A stretch of 64,000 nt of DNA from Limanda limanda (GCF_963576545.1 NC_083638.1:22161590-22225589), one strand, 5' to 3'. Shown: positions 11,946 through 24,300, counted from the first letter of the stretch. Notes: generated by a model from the letters alone, not told the origin. Numbers and translations: made by a program.

Positions 11946-13725
11946 TTCTGCGCGGTGCAGAGACGTGTGCCGGGAAAAGGGGAAGATAATAGGAGCCAAA
12001 GTGAACACGTTGGTGGGAGCATAAAGGTGTTGATACGACGGAGAAAGAAAACAGCACTCAAGAGTAACCTTTAAGCAGCACGGTCATTAACACCTCCATT
12101 ACAGTCCATTCTATAGTATGAGCCTCTCTATTAGTCATTCAGAGCCAACGCTTCTCTCCAACACATCCATACATTTAGTATTTTTGAACAAGACATCAGG
12201 AGAGTAGAAGAGATCTCTTTGTTTTCTTTAAAACAACAATCTGTCATCATCATCACTGTAGCCAGCTGATTCTGAGGCTCCTGCACTAAACTGATCTGGA
12301 TAAACACATATAGAGCAAATATGTCAAGTCAAAACTGAACAGGTATCCTCATAACATACATTACTTCCTTAAACACAACAACAGCATCCATTACTGGCCA
12401 TGTTAAAAGACAAAAACAACAGCTGGGACAAAGTCCTTTAGCAGTACTTGTCTCAATAATCATCAAAATGTAATTATTATCAATGGGAATATATCAAAAG
12501 TCCACCAGAAATCTATATATTGTTTACGCCTTGTGTAAGAACAGTGAGCAGGTTCAATATACCTCAGACCTGTAAAATGATGGGTTGTTTATCAAGGGTT
12601 TGTCAGTCACTGCTCATAAAGAAGAGTTTAAAACCCCAACCTTCACTCAGGAGCAAAAACAGTCTTTAAATGTGACTTTTATCATGATATTTATAGACTC
12701 ATATGACAATGTTTATCTTACTACAATTTGAGGCCCAGCCATCCAGCCCTTTTCTTCACCGAATGGTAATTACTTCTTTAATTAAGATGACACCATCATC
12801 CACACGAGACCAAACCCAGAAGAATGTATAAATGCTACTGATTACATCTGCATTTTATATAATTTTCCATTTTCCCCACCAAGTGAAAGGTGGAGGCTGT
12901 GTTCTGTATGTTCCAAATACCCAGTGTTAGCCAAACCGAACACTGTACTCCAGACACAATTAGCTCTCATTTCATCAAGCAATTAAACTCTGCTTTACTA
13001 ATGACCAGCTCACCTCCTTAACCCCCTTTCTATGTCAGTTACATCTTGATTTCTGATTTCCAGTGTTTCCTTTCATATTCTGTTTTAATGATGAACACAC
13101 CCTTTTTTCACGCTGATTGAAGTTAACATAGTCTTTCTCTAAAGTGGATATACTATATATTTTTTTCCATTTATCTATGAATGGCTACTTGAAATTCACC
13201 TATTAGCTGTACTTCAAATGATACAGCTGTTTCATAATTCAAATGGGAAAATCAAAAAGACAAGGAGTCATTAACACCTTTACCAGGTGTAATGGAAAAA
13301 AGTGATATTTTAGAAGTCTGAAAATATGCCCTCTTTCCCTGCCTGTAATTATAGCTTTGAAACATATTATCTTACAGGTATAGCTTCAGAAGTGCCTTTC
13401 ACACAGCGCTAACAAGGCCCACTGAAACTCCACAGGAGCAGGTGGATCTGGCAGAAGCCTGCTCCAATATTAATTATAATGTTCTCTTCAGGCTTTGTCT
13501 ATTACAAAGTTAACTTTGCCTCACTTTAACCCTGAGCATATTTCTAATTCCAACCAAAATGGCTCTAATACAGGAGGATGTATAAAAAGTTAATGTTAGA
13601 CCCGATGAAAATCACTGTCAAAATAGAAATGTGCATGACAAATAATTGAAGAATTTGTAGAATAAGTGTAAGGGTAAAAATACTATTTAATTATTACATT
13701 TGTCCATTCAGAGGACTTGTATAAG
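11946..13725. repeat. Tandem duplication, copy B (non-coding)
   Basis: This is the direct duplicate of 9968-11810, in the same orientation and order. Shared landmarks include CGGGAAAAGGGGAAGATAAT (near 11970), the ATTACAGTCCATTCTAT segment, the block 12968-13140 and the core 13174-13446. The middle (12360-12780) differs from copy A almost completely. Copy B carries small insertions, such as AGTAGAAGAG near 12203, and lacks a stretch after the core. It has no coding potential. Age cannot be set without outgroups. Confidence 0.9.
13174..13446. promoter_or_regulatory. Conserved core of duplicated unit, copy B
   Basis: Gapless partner of 11147-11419 with the E-boxes and the TAATTA core kept. The differences are scattered substitutions, for example TT to GG near 13246. 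It is probably a duplicated cis-regulatory element. No direct evidence of activity can be read from the sequence. Confidence 0.55.
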
Positions 13726-16228
13726 AGTAAAATAAAGTCAGTTTTACATTTGTAGGTTTAGATAAATATTGTGTTTCTGCAGTTCCCCCTTAAAGAAATC
13801 CATCAAATAACCTATACTTAATAAACAATGATATATGAAGCTATTTTGAGTAAATATTTAAATGTCATATATATATATTATACATCATATATACACACAC
13901 ATTTCATTAGGTGTAAGAAAAACTGGTTTGCGCAGTTCAAACACAAACAAGTGCCACACAAATCCATGTACTAAACCTAAACATCTTGTGCAAATATGAA
14001 CAAAGTCAATTTCAGCCGGGGTCATACATGGTGATGCTCTCTGATATTGTAGTGGTCACGGTCTGTGTGTGTGTGCTTTGGACGTGAGTGGATCCAGCCA
14101 GGGGAGTTAGTGCAGGGGTGGAGTTGGGATGGGGGGGCCGCTGGATGGGCCGAGGGTTTCTTTTGAAGTCTGGATTCCAATTAAACCCCTGACTGAGTTC
14201 TAAGCGCACAAGAAAAATGACTGAGGTACATGACATGGCCAGGTCCCCTCGTCCAGCCAAGCCTTTCCATTTTAGCCTCTTTGTCTCCCTGCAGCTCCTA
14301 ATATTTATGATCAACCCTCCTGACATAACCCCCACATCAGGCCTACCATCCCCTCCCTCTCACAACCCCAACTGGATATAACAAAAACACCAAACTGGAT
14401 GGGACTTAAAGACAGGGCTGGAAGAGTGGAGAGCCGGAGAACGTCTGAGAGATATCAACACGAAAAAAGGGGGAGTAAGATGAGGTCAAAGAGGAAGAGC
14501 AAGTGGAAGACAAGGAGAGAGACAAAGACAATGTGCAGAAGGGGAAGAACAACCATTGACAATGAAATACCGGTGGAGAATACAAACAAAATATCCTGTA
14601 CTACCTTTATTCCTTTTATGAAAATATATACTCTTTTGTTCCTTCTTGTAAGCACTTCCATTCACCCAACTGGACAAATGCAAGAAAGAAGTTAAAAAAT
14701 AAAAACACAAAAAAGTCTTGACTGTGTAACGGAAGTAGGCTTGTCTATTAGAAGATCCATTTTATGCCAATAAGCAAAAAAAATCTTTGTCAAAAATACA
14801 GGTTGCTCATTCACCCACTACAAAGCCACTAGGCTCATTCTGCTTTCAATAGGAATATCCTAGAAACACACACATCCAGCACATCTGATGAAACAATATC
14901 CTTTTATTTGACAAAGCAATGCAGCAGCAGTAATTTGCAGTAATTTTGAGCTCAGCAGCCGGCCCCCCTCCCAGGGAAAAGAGATGTATGGAATGGAACT
15001 CCAGCATGCCTTCGAAAGCGCCACGATACACCTTTACAAAACCCAGTATCTGGCTGCTACTCTTCACAGTTTTGTTTTCTCTTGAAAAAGTGATGGTAAA
15101 AACAGTGAAGGTGCACCTTAGCTGGGGGACATGTTTTTGTTGAAAGCGAATGGAGAGAAATGGTGGATTTCAGAGGTATCAGTCCTGCAAGGCAACCGCA
15201 GGCAATTCCTACAGTACCTGACACTCTGCCTAAAACACACTGCAGCTTTTCTGTTTTTACTTCGGCACCTTTCGCACATGAATTTCATTCACTCACGCAG
15301 TCTGAACAACACACAGTGGGTAACGATACATACTACATAATTCATTCAGCATTGAATTTCATTTCCTTTCCTCTTTCTTTTTAAAAAAAAACAACAAAAA
15401 AACACACACACACGCTGCACACAGCCTCGCTCGGCACCACACAGACAAAGTGCAAAAGTACACACACGTTTATTGTTGCTCCGCGAACTGAGAAGTCAAA
15501 CATATAACAACTCAAATACACACGCAAACATGCTCTCGAGTAAAATATTGAAAAATGTCAGAGCCACCTGGTCAAACGCTCATATGATTCCCAAAGGAAC
15601 CACCCTGAATAAACTACTTCCTGCGGGAGAGAGGGGGGGGTGGAAGCAGCAGGATTTGAACCGAAAGAAGAGGTTTATATGATGTCTGCTCCTGGAGGAG
15701 ATGGAGCTGGAGATGGGACGGAGCAGGAAGGGGTTAAGAGCGGGAGCCTGCAACCTTTTATCACACTGGAGGGAGACAGGGAGCTGAGAGGCGCAGAATG
15801 GTAAATATTTCAAGATGATAGGTGACATAAACAAAAGGTTTACTCTCATTCCCACTTTTTTAAGTTGCAAAATTTGGAGCTGGTAATTCATAACAGCAGT
15901 GATCGCTGACACACTAATTCAGCACGGAAGAATAGGCCCCTGCAACTCGACACAAAAAAAAAAGTCCTCTCCAGCTGAATCTGGTTCCCTGAAAAGTGAA
16001 AGTCATTTCCTGATCACAAAAGCAATACGGTTGTTTATCACATCACTGATATTTGCATCAGCAAGAAAACTGAAATGTGTCACTAACTACATTTTTTGTG
16101 AAACTTTAAATGTGATAATTGCAGGGGAATAGAACTGTTTTTCATTAATGTTTGAAGCACATAAGTTAAATGACTAACGACTACCTTTTGCATAATTTTA
16201 ACAAGTAAATCATCAGTTTGCTGCTACG
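13726..16228. other. Spacer with minor simple repeats
   Basis: AT/AC-rich low complexity lies at 13866-13902, and an A-rich plus (CA)n tract at 15382-15414. A minus-strand frame at 14012-14335 ends in a clean stop but has no recognisable domain. A poly-A run lies near 15950. No other feature was recognised. Confidence 0.5.
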
Positions 16229-16650
16229 ACTGAGAAATTCTAATTTGCAAGAAATTTAACATTAGTTATCTCAACTTGAATGTGTTGTTTGGAATACACC
16301 CACACACCCACACATTATATTTCACTTGAAATTATCAAGTTGTTTGAAATAGTCATTCTGAGTCGTCTATATTAAGTCAAGAGTACAGCTTAAATAACTC
16401 ATGTAGTACTTTAACAGTTTTTTTTAGTTGAACTTGAGATATTCTAAGTAGCAAGAAACGTCACCTTAGTTAGACTAACTTATATAAATGGGCTGTTTGG
16501 TTAAAAAAACACACACATACAGTTATTTAATTGTTTGAAATAGTCATTGTGAGTAGTCAATACTAAATCAAGAGCAGAGCTTAAGTAAATTAACTACTAC
16601 TCTTTACAGGTATACTTGAAATCAACTGCAAGCATTCTACCCTAAATAGG
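16229..16650. repeat. Diverged tandem repeat, ~203-bp period
   Basis: Unit 1 (16229-16415) and unit 2 (16432-16608) share the order: AAATTCTAA/GATATTCTAAG, GCAAGAAA, TGTTTGG, an AC-rich patch, GTTTGAAATAGTCATT, TCAAGAG and AGAGCTTAA-like segments. The start of a third unit (ACTTGAAATC, GCAAGCATTCTA) follows at about 16614. Identity is roughly 65-75%, with indels. It resembles degenerate 'AAGTT/AACTT' teleost repeats. The family was not identified. Confidence 0.7.
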
Positions 16651-17531
16651 CATTTGTTAGAACAACATGCAACACCTATCCGACTGTGCTTCCTTAAGAC
16701 AGTGTAATAGCAGGTACATTTCACATCTGGAACAAAATGACTCGATCATTGCAACTTTCTTTGACTTTTAACTTCTCTCGCTCGTTTGATTCGTCAGTTG
16801 TGTCTGTCCTCTTAATGTTTCAACTTTTTGAAGATTGTTCCTATAAATGAATCCCTTTCCTGTCTCCTCAACCCTGTCAGAGACACAGCACTCGGCCTCT
16901 GCTCCATGTCAGAGAGCGGTCTGTCAGTGTGTCTGTGAAGGCCAGATAACCCTTTGATGGAGAGTAGCGGTGGTTATTGTTGTCTGTACCCTCCACCTAC
17001 CCTCCAACACGTATGAAGATTTATTGAAGGAGAGGGCTGAGCAGCGGGAGCCTGCACTAACATGGCAAGCCGCGATGGCAACAGGAAAGAGGGCAGGAAG
17101 AACAGAGGTAGGAGGGAGACGCATCAGGGGGCGAAGGGAACTCCTCTGACCTGCCTGTGGAGGCCACAATGCACAGGTAGAGCTGGCCGTGATTGCCGGG
17201 CTACAATAATCATCGTCCCAGCTCCCGCTGGATGTTCTCCTCTCTGACAAAGAACGGGTAGGTTTAACAAACGGAAGCCGAGGAAAGAGAAATCTTGGAA
17301 ATCATAAGGAAAACATAAATAGTACGGTTCAGCGGGAATTAATGCGTGGATCTCCTGCAGTCAGTATTTGTATAGTATGCAAAATCTTGAAACACATTAT
17401 TTAGTAGTAGCTGGAAGATAAAATATGTATTTTTGTGACATGGTATTGAAACTAAATCATACACCTAGTTTCTCTTATAGCTGACAAAAAAATAAGTTAA
17501 AGGCTGAATTACACTGATTGTGGGTATTGCA
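16651..17531. other. Spacer, no gene seen
   Basis: Mixed-composition DNA. Open frames of about 60-108 codons overlap on both strands at 16924-17250 without a recognisable domain or a splice frame. Confidence 0.5.
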
Positions 17532-17579
17532 GGATAATACTGTAGTATTTGTATGGGATAATACTGTAGTATTTGTGTG
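17532..17579. repeat. Two-copy 24-bp tandem duplication
   Basis: Units 17532-17555 and 17556-17579 differ at one position. Each contains the near-dyad AATACTGTAGTATT. It is probably a recent slippage or duplication event. Confidence 0.85.
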
Positions 17580-18599
17580 AGAGGCTCAGAGGCCAGAGTA
17601 GTGTGTCGAGAAAATCATGATGCATTCGTAGCCTGCATTTTTAAGGGTTTGGAAGTGTCGCACCAGAAAAAGGTTTATTCAATATAAATAAAATAACTAC
17701 TTTTTTATTAAAATGTAAATGTCAGTTGAATAAATGATATGTTAATGTACACATACATAACGCAGTAAAACTATAATCTGATACCAGAATATCAATGAAA
17801 ATGAACATTATTTAATCTACTATTAATATCTTTCATTTTACACTTGTGGTTTACAGAGTGGGTTTTATATAATGTAAATATGCTGTTTTCCATTTATGAC
17901 TTCTTGAAATACAGACCCAGTACAGATGGCTAGCGACCCTGAGTCTGGTTCTGCTTGAGGTGTTCTCATCCTCTGTCACCAAGTGTTTCCTTCTCGGGGG
18001 GGAACTGTTGTGTGTCTCGACAACATGAAGTTAATTCTCTTCGGATAATGCATGATGTAATTTGATGCTACACAAATGAAACTGATGTGAATTGTTTCAG
18101 AGAGCAGGTGAGTGCAATGAGACAGGACTGACGGAGAGAGGGGATGCAGAGACAGACAGACCCACGGAGAAACAGAGGGACAGAGAGAGAGAGTAAACAC
18201 ATCAGCGACTCATAGTGCCCTCTTCTGCTCACAAGCTGTATGAGACTGAGTCTTTCTTCCTTTTCGTCATCAAAAATAATGCAAGTGTAAAGCACCTGAT
18301 ACGGTACAAAGTCCTGATTCTGTCTTTAAAGTTCTGCACCTAACATGACAGTACATAAGCTTCAATGCATAATTAAAAACAGAGGTATATTGTGTATTTG
18401 CCTATCTGGTGCACAAACACCCCAAACATCATCTGCATCATGCATCAGAAATAACGATTCCAAGACATAGTAAACAAGACCTCGATAGAATGGGGGACTA
18501 TCACCATTCGAATAAAAAAGGTAAAGCACTGATGCAGGAATAACATGCCGGTCATGCACCTAACTGGGCACAGTCAAAAAATAAAATAAACATTGCACA
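17580..18599. other. Spacer, no feature recognised
   Basis: AT-rich DNA followed by a GA-rich patch near 18160-18195. No repeat family or exon was recognised. Confidence 0.5.
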
Positions 18600-18800
18600 A
18601 AGATCAGTTGGACAGCTGGTGTGTTTTTCAGCCAGGGAGTCGAGATGTATCTGCCTCCATAATCAGCAACAATAAAAAGGAAGGTGGCCAGGCAATCATC
18701 ACTAGACCCTGGAAACCCTGAGGATTGGCTCAGGCCAGATGCAACAACCCCAGCTGAGCAACAACAGGGGGAAACCAGCAGGACACGAGACATGCATGTA
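18600..18800. promoter_or_regulatory. Candidate conserved non-coding element
   Basis: Balanced unique sequence containing CCTCCATAATCAGCAACAAT, AACAATAAAAAGG (SOX-like core ACAAT) and GGCCAGGCAATCATCACTAG. It stands out from the AT-rich flanks and has no coding frame. The call is by texture only. Confidence 0.3.
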
Positions 18801-19440
18801 AGATTAAACATCTGTGACTTTCTGTTATTCTACCTTTCTATACCATGTACACAAATCAGTACATATTCACTGAGTATTTTTAGCTTATAAATAAACCTAG
18901 TGTAGCTATTCAAACTGATTATACATCTGCTATATATGACCTAATCTAGTTTTCTATTGTGGCTATATTTTTATACTCTACTTATGCATAACCGTGTGTA
19001 TGTGATGAAGATACTATTCGTTACATGTACACAGTTCCCTCAAAAACCTATCTGCTGTATTAACAATAACTAATTTCAAAGATATGTTATTTTACATTTA
19101 CCAGTTAGTTTTCAAATTCAATTCATTGTATATAAATGAGAAGTCAAGGACCTTTGGGTAATGTAAAGAAAATAAATACATTGTGATGATAAACCATGGA
19201 AAGAAATGGAAAACATGTGGCTAGAATGTGTGAATTGAATGCATTGCGTTGGTGAACCTCCATTGTGTGTGCATACAAAGACACAATATATAGGTACACC
19301 TGCAGAGAACATATACAGTATATACTGTGTGTGTAAGTGGGGTCTTCCGCCCTGAAAGGTTTCATGTGTACACTCACATAGAAACCAGTGGCGAGCAGAC
19401 ATCTGTGGGGCTGTGAAATGATGACCCATTTTTAAACCCA

Positions 19441-19565
19441 TATTTGATTACCTGGTTTTATTAAAATTGGATCCAAAGAGACCCGTTCCCCATTTGAATT
19501 TAATGAAGGCTGTGTGGCTGACAGGAGGCTTTTGATTTATACACCGTTATTAAATCCGACAAGAG
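19441..19565. promoter_or_regulatory. Candidate conserved non-coding element
   Basis: Unique sequence with TTTATTAAAATTGGATCC, GAATTTAATGAAGG and TTGATTTATACACCG, containing homeodomain-type TTTAT/TTAAT cores. It is directly followed by purine-rich low-complexity DNA. No frame is present. Confidence 0.25.
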
Positions 19566-19683
19566 AGCCAGCCAGGTAAGCAGGCGGGCGGGAGGAGGTG
19601 GAGAGGAAAGAGAGAGCAGGACCCAGGCCCTGCACCAGGCACAGCTAGACCCACCGAGCCCGACAGTCCTCCTCTTCCTTTAG

Positions 19684-19740
19684 CCCCCCCCCCCCCCCCC
19701 CCCCCCCCCACACCCACACCCACACCCAACACCACCACCC
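19684..19740. repeat. Poly-C run plus (CCCACA)n
   Basis: 26 consecutive C residues (19684-19709), then short CCCACA units and ACC-rich sequence. The complementary strand is quadruplex-prone. The Gly-rich frames here are artefacts. Confidence 0.95.
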
Positions 19741-19859
19741 CCTCTCCACCTGCTCCACTCTGAGGAGAGCAGGAGCAGAGAACAGCCAAGGACACATGCT
19801 GTGTGGCACCCCTCTCTCACATCCCTCTTCCTCCTCTGATACCTCTTCCATTATTCATA

Positions 19860-21190
19860 TTAAAATACAGACTGATGTAAAGATGAATAATAAATGCAGT
19901 CAACACTAAACAAAAGCTGTGCTGTCAAGGTGGTCACTTGATAGAAATGAAAATTCACTGCGTCCATTCATCTTGATAATGGTGTGTATTTAAGAAATGA
20001 ACAAAAATAACATTTCAGCACTCTTAATATTGATACGTCTTGTATCAAAAGTATTTTTTTCTGTTTTTAATAGCAAATAAATGAACATATAAATATATAA
20101 AAATATATATTTTGATTACTGGTGTTAATTAACCTGAGTGTGTATAAATATATATGAAAAAATATGTATGCATAAAAACAATAGTCCATATAGAAAGAAA
20201 GAATAGCTAAATAACTTAAGTTCAGTGGAAGAAATGTGATACCCCTAAGAGCCTTGAGTTTTCCTCTTTGAAACTTCAAAGCCAAAGTATCTGTCTAAAA
20301 TACATCAGCACACTGACTGTACAGTGGGGGATCCTCACAGTTACAGTCCTGGGCTCTAATGCTACCACAAATCATCAGCATTCATCTGAGCCGGGACAAT
20401 GGCCAGAGCCTTGCATGACAAAGAAAAATACCAAAAAATAAACCTTTCTGTGATTTGTCTTTCTTCCGGGGTTAAGATATAAGAAGATCTGCTCTTCTAC
20501 CTCCAGCTTCAGGTGTTTGAAGCTGCCTGTGTTGACTATCAATGTTTTCCTGGAGGTGAGTGGAAGGAATACTGGTCATGCTTTTACTGCCAACATTGAG
20601 GTTTGAAGAAAAGACATTGAAATTATTCCCCAAAAATGGAATAGCTACATTATGAGAATGAGAGACAAAAGCATTCAATGAAGAAAAGTCTGACTTCACT
20701 CCAGTGTGCCTCTTTTAAGATGATTAGTTAAGTGCCTGTATCTTCAAATTTGTTTTCTATAAATGCTGTCATTTATTTCTAGCATTTCAGACAGCATGGA
20801 TCAAAATGTCCTTGATGTTTGCTTAGTGATTAATATGATGAAGATTTGTCATGCAGTGTTTCACAATTAATATGGGCTCAACACACTGAGTGTCTGCCTG
20901 AATATCTAATAGAAGAGAAAAATGGGTAAGGATTGCATTTTGTTTTTAATGTTTTGCTCAAGCAGAGCATTGCTGTCATGCCTGCTTTTTTCAGGATGTC
21001 AGACAAAAAGAGAGGAGAGATGGAGAGGGAGGGATCCTGGAGGATGGGGGGAGGAAAGGAGCAGAGATGGAGGGGCTGCTGACATGCACTTGTCTCCAAT
21101 CTCTTCGAATCCATTGCACAATTCATCTGCTTTGTCTCTACTGCCACGGCTGAGGACCATCAGACCAGACGCCCATTAGATTCCTCATAC
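19860..21190. other. AT-rich spacer
   Basis: Strongly AT-rich between about 20060 and 20170 (TATATAAAAATATATA-type). The rest is unique with only short frames. No family was recognised. Confidence 0.5.
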
Positions 21191-21192
21191 TG

Positions 21193-21247
21193 CCCCCCCC
21201 CCAAGCAAAGCGCCCCCCCCCACCCAACACGCACACTCACACACTAT

Positions 21248-21281
<34 letters not shown>

Positions 21282-21284
21282 CAC
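21193..21284. repeat. Poly-C runs and (CA)n microsatellite
   Basis: Two C runs (about 21193-21202 and 21213-21221) lead into CA arrays to 21284, with an AAAC interruption near 21265. Confidence 0.95.
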
Positions 21285-21431
21285 CTTTTTTCATGTGACA
21301 TGCTGACTGAAGGAGAGGCAAGGCAATTCACAAGCCTCCCCGAATGGGGAAATGTCAGGAAGGGAACCCATATCAAAACCATGTTGTCATGGAGAAATTA
21401 CAGACTAACACAGAAACCCAGGATGCACACT

Positions 21432-21454
21432 ACACACACACACACACACACACA
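21432..21454. repeat. (CA)n microsatellite
   Basis: A perfect CA array of about 23 bp. Confidence 0.95.
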
Positions 21455-22339
21455 GGCGCCTACGCACAGCCTAATAAATACATTTGCCTTGTGGATTTTT
21501 GAGACAAACAATATACAGAATATATACATAAATATGTATACAGTATAAACAAGACGAAAAGAAAAGGATTTTGAATCTCTGCACTGATTTATTTTCCCCC
21601 GCACGAAATTTCTATTGTATCTTTTTAGGTGAATATGTTTGAAGATTAAAAAAATATGGATGTATAAAATTTAGCAAATTTGTTTATACATTTTTATGGT
21701 TTAAGACTAAAATAGTTTTTGTTTTCAACCTCAGAATTTTGAAAGCACACATTCATAATGTTCAAATTTATTGCTATTGTCTTAATATTTGTATGTACAA
21801 TTTACAAATTATTAGAAAAGGCCTTGCCAAAATGAATAGATTTTTTTTTTTACTTTTAAAATGATTTCATTCTTAAGTATTCATTCACCGATGGAAAGTG
21901 AAACCTGAATTCAGTGTTAGCATTTTATCTTGATATTCAGTGAAGGTGAAATCGACACCGACGCTCAGCGTGGATGTCTTAACACTTCCGCTTCAGGGAA
22001 ATTGTACAGCAAGGTCATGTGACCACGGTGCCCGTCCACAGTAGCCATTCCTGTGTTATCAGATAAACAGCGTTCCTGGAACACTTGGCATTTCAGTGAT
22101 CTCTCCTCACCAAAAAAGGCAGAAAGAAAGAATGAAGGGAAAAAAGATGATGTAAAAAAAAATGTGCTCCTTCACCCCACTTGTTTCGGCGGCTGCCAGC
22201 ACTTAGCTTCAGCTTTTGAGCAGAACTAGCCCGGCTCTGACCTAGTGTGCAAGAGGATCCTCCATCCCAACAGCCATATTCATACACTCCTCACTGGGGT
22301 CACTTTATTGAGGTTACTATGCTCTGCAGTACATAAAAA
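21455..22339. other. AT-rich spacer
   Basis: AT-rich DNA to about 21900, then unique sequence with no domain-bearing frame. A poly-T run lies near 21841-21851. Confidence 0.5.
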
Positions 22340-22560
22340 AGAGGAGATTGAGGGATATTAATGGTAAATGTGGCATAGTTACTGCTGTAAAACCCCTTCT
22401 TTGCCCTCCCTTCTTCTTTGTTTGGCCAGAGGAGCTGAAGGCTTAGGGATAAAGGAACTGCTCAAATCATGAGACAGGGATAAAGCCAGGGAGAGATAGC
22501 GAGCTCTGACCCAACGACAGAGCAGTGGATAATTAAAACACCCAGGGCCCCCGAACTGCC
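22340..22560. promoter_or_regulatory. Candidate conserved non-coding element
   Basis: Unique, balanced sequence with ATATTAATGGTAAATGTGGC, GGGATAAAGGAACTGC and GTGGATAATTAAAACACCC. The last contains a TAATTA homeodomain core (about 22528). Pyrimidine-rich DNA follows from 22560. No coding frame. Confidence 0.3.
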
Positions 22561-23292
22561 CTCATCCATCTCCCTTCTTTTTCTCTCTTTTTCTTCCTTC
22601 CTTCACAGACCCGCAGCCTCTCCCTCCTCCCCGGGAAAACACATACACACATTCTTATATTCTCAGATAACAAAACACACAAGATGACACGAATGCGTAT
22701 TGAGACGATGTTGGATTTCTACCAGTGAGATCCGCCGATGACTGGTCCTCTGGGTAAAATCCACAGAAGCGGAAGCACACGTCGCTCCCACTGGCTCTGC
22801 GCGATCTGTTTATTTTTCATTTGTACATTTTTAAGGATCATGAATGATTCCTGTTTTTATCTGATTACTCCCAGACAGTCTGCCTCCACTGCCTCATAAA
22901 AACACAAAGGATAGGAACCAAATGGCACACAACCATGTAGTCCTTTAATTCAACAAATATCCTTCTGCCTTTGCTTATATTTCATTCATTTCATATTCTA
23001 TTCATTCCTACATTAATATTGCTATGGTTTTATATATAAATAAATCGGTACAAAGGATTATTATAATTTATAGGAGGAAGTAAATGGGCTGGCCTTTCAA
23101 CTAGAATATATCCATTGTGTTTGGACAAACATCAATTAAAGATGAACGGAGGGGAAATTAACCAGAACCTATGAGAAAGGCATGCATGCCAGAGAGAAGA
23201 TCAGAGAGTTTCTTCACACCACCATGAAGAAAGAAAAACAGACAGCCATGTCTGTATATCATCTATGTGTACAAGAACCAAGCCAGGGACAG

Positions 23293-23294
<2 letters not shown>
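22561..23294. other. Spacer with pyrimidine tract
   Basis: A C/T-rich tract at 22560-22640 is followed by unique DNA. No gene or repeat family was recognised. Confidence 0.5.

Positions 23295-23333
<39 letters not shown>
23295..23333. repeat. (GT)n microsatellite
   Basis: A perfect GT array of about 38 bp. Confidence 0.97.
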
Positions 23334-23335
<2 letters not shown>

Positions 23336-23554
23336 GTTTTCTATGGTTGTGTGGAAGTATTTTGGTTTGTAACCGTCCCTGTGAGGACATGTGGACGATC
23401 GTCACTACTTCAAAAGGCTGTTTGATGATTCTGACTTGGTTCGGTTAGAATTAGCTTTAGTTTTGGGGTGTGGGTTGTTTTAGGGAACGGGTCTATAGGG
23501 AATGCATTATGTCAATACTTGACCACACAACTATGGAGAAACCCAACATATGTT

Positions 23555-23562
23555 TGTGTGTT

Positions 23563-23643
<81 letters not shown>
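23555..23643. repeat. (GT)n microsatellite
   Basis: A GT array of nearly 90 bp, imperfect in its first 15 bp. It produces long Cys-Val frames that are not genes. Confidence 0.97.
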
Positions 23644-23644
<1 letters not shown>

Positions 23645-23919
23645 TGCTTATGTCAGGTGATCACAATGTTCAAACCATGCTTTTGGGCAGGCCACACTGC
23701 CCTCTCTTGGTGGCTCCACATCCATGCTGCTAGAGAACAAGCAGAGGAACAGCTAGATCATCAATTTGATTCTTTTCTTCTACCTTTTATGCTTCAGCTC
23801 TGTAATAAAAATGTTTTTTTTAAAAAAGGGCCATATAGACGGCTGCACGCTACTTCCCTATGATTTACTCGTACAAATATTTCCTTTGCTTTTATATTTG
23901 ATGAAGTGAGAGCGACTGA

Positions 23920-24300
23920 ATGGGCTGGTGAAAACAGAGCTGGCTCCACATGTCATTTTGCGTGGTTGTTGACCCAGCACGGCGGAGCTGCACGCCGTCC
24001 CGTGAACCGCCCGTTGAATGAGGACGTGTGAAAGCGGCGGAGTGACTGGGGAACAGCGGCTCAAATGGAACCCCCACACGCTGCCCAGACTGAAGTCATT
24101 ACCGCCCAGCCTTTGATTTCCACACGCAGAACCTCATGTTGGAGACCAAATGTGCTGCTCCCCTGGAACACAGTCTCTACTGCGGCATTCATGTGGTACG
24201 GCTGTCTGACCACACAGGGCCGACTCGGAAAGAAAGAGGGCAAAGAGCGAGCACTGATGAATTTTGAATGTGTTGGAAGATGATTTATTAGAGCACTTAT
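23920..24300. promoter_or_regulatory. Candidate conserved non-coding element
   Basis: A CpG-containing unique block carrying GGCTGGTGAAAACAGAGC, CCCAGCCTTTGATTTCC (TCF/LEF-like CTTTGAT) and AATGTGTTGGAAGATGATTT. Both strands have 60-100 codon frames without domains. It is probably non-coding. The call is by texture. Confidence 0.3.

Noticed and set aside
14012..14335. Minus-strand frame ending ...TISESITMYDPG then a stop, preceded by an acceptor-like (CA)nCAG
   Set aside because: It looks like a protein C-terminus, but I cannot match it to any family, and the acceptor-like string is only a short CA repeat. Without transcripts it is not callable.
19315..19328. Perfect 14-bp palindrome ACAGTATATACTGT
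   Set aside because: Palindromes of this length are expected by chance in AT-rich DNA of this size. No supporting context.
21193..21284. Regularly spaced repeats checked as a possible CRISPR-like array
   Set aside because: The units are dinucleotides and homopolymers, not 20-40 bp repeats with unique spacers, and the genome is eukaryotic.
23468..23863. 131-codon plus-strand frame
   Set aside because: Its centre is a (GT)n array. The flanking residues show no domain.
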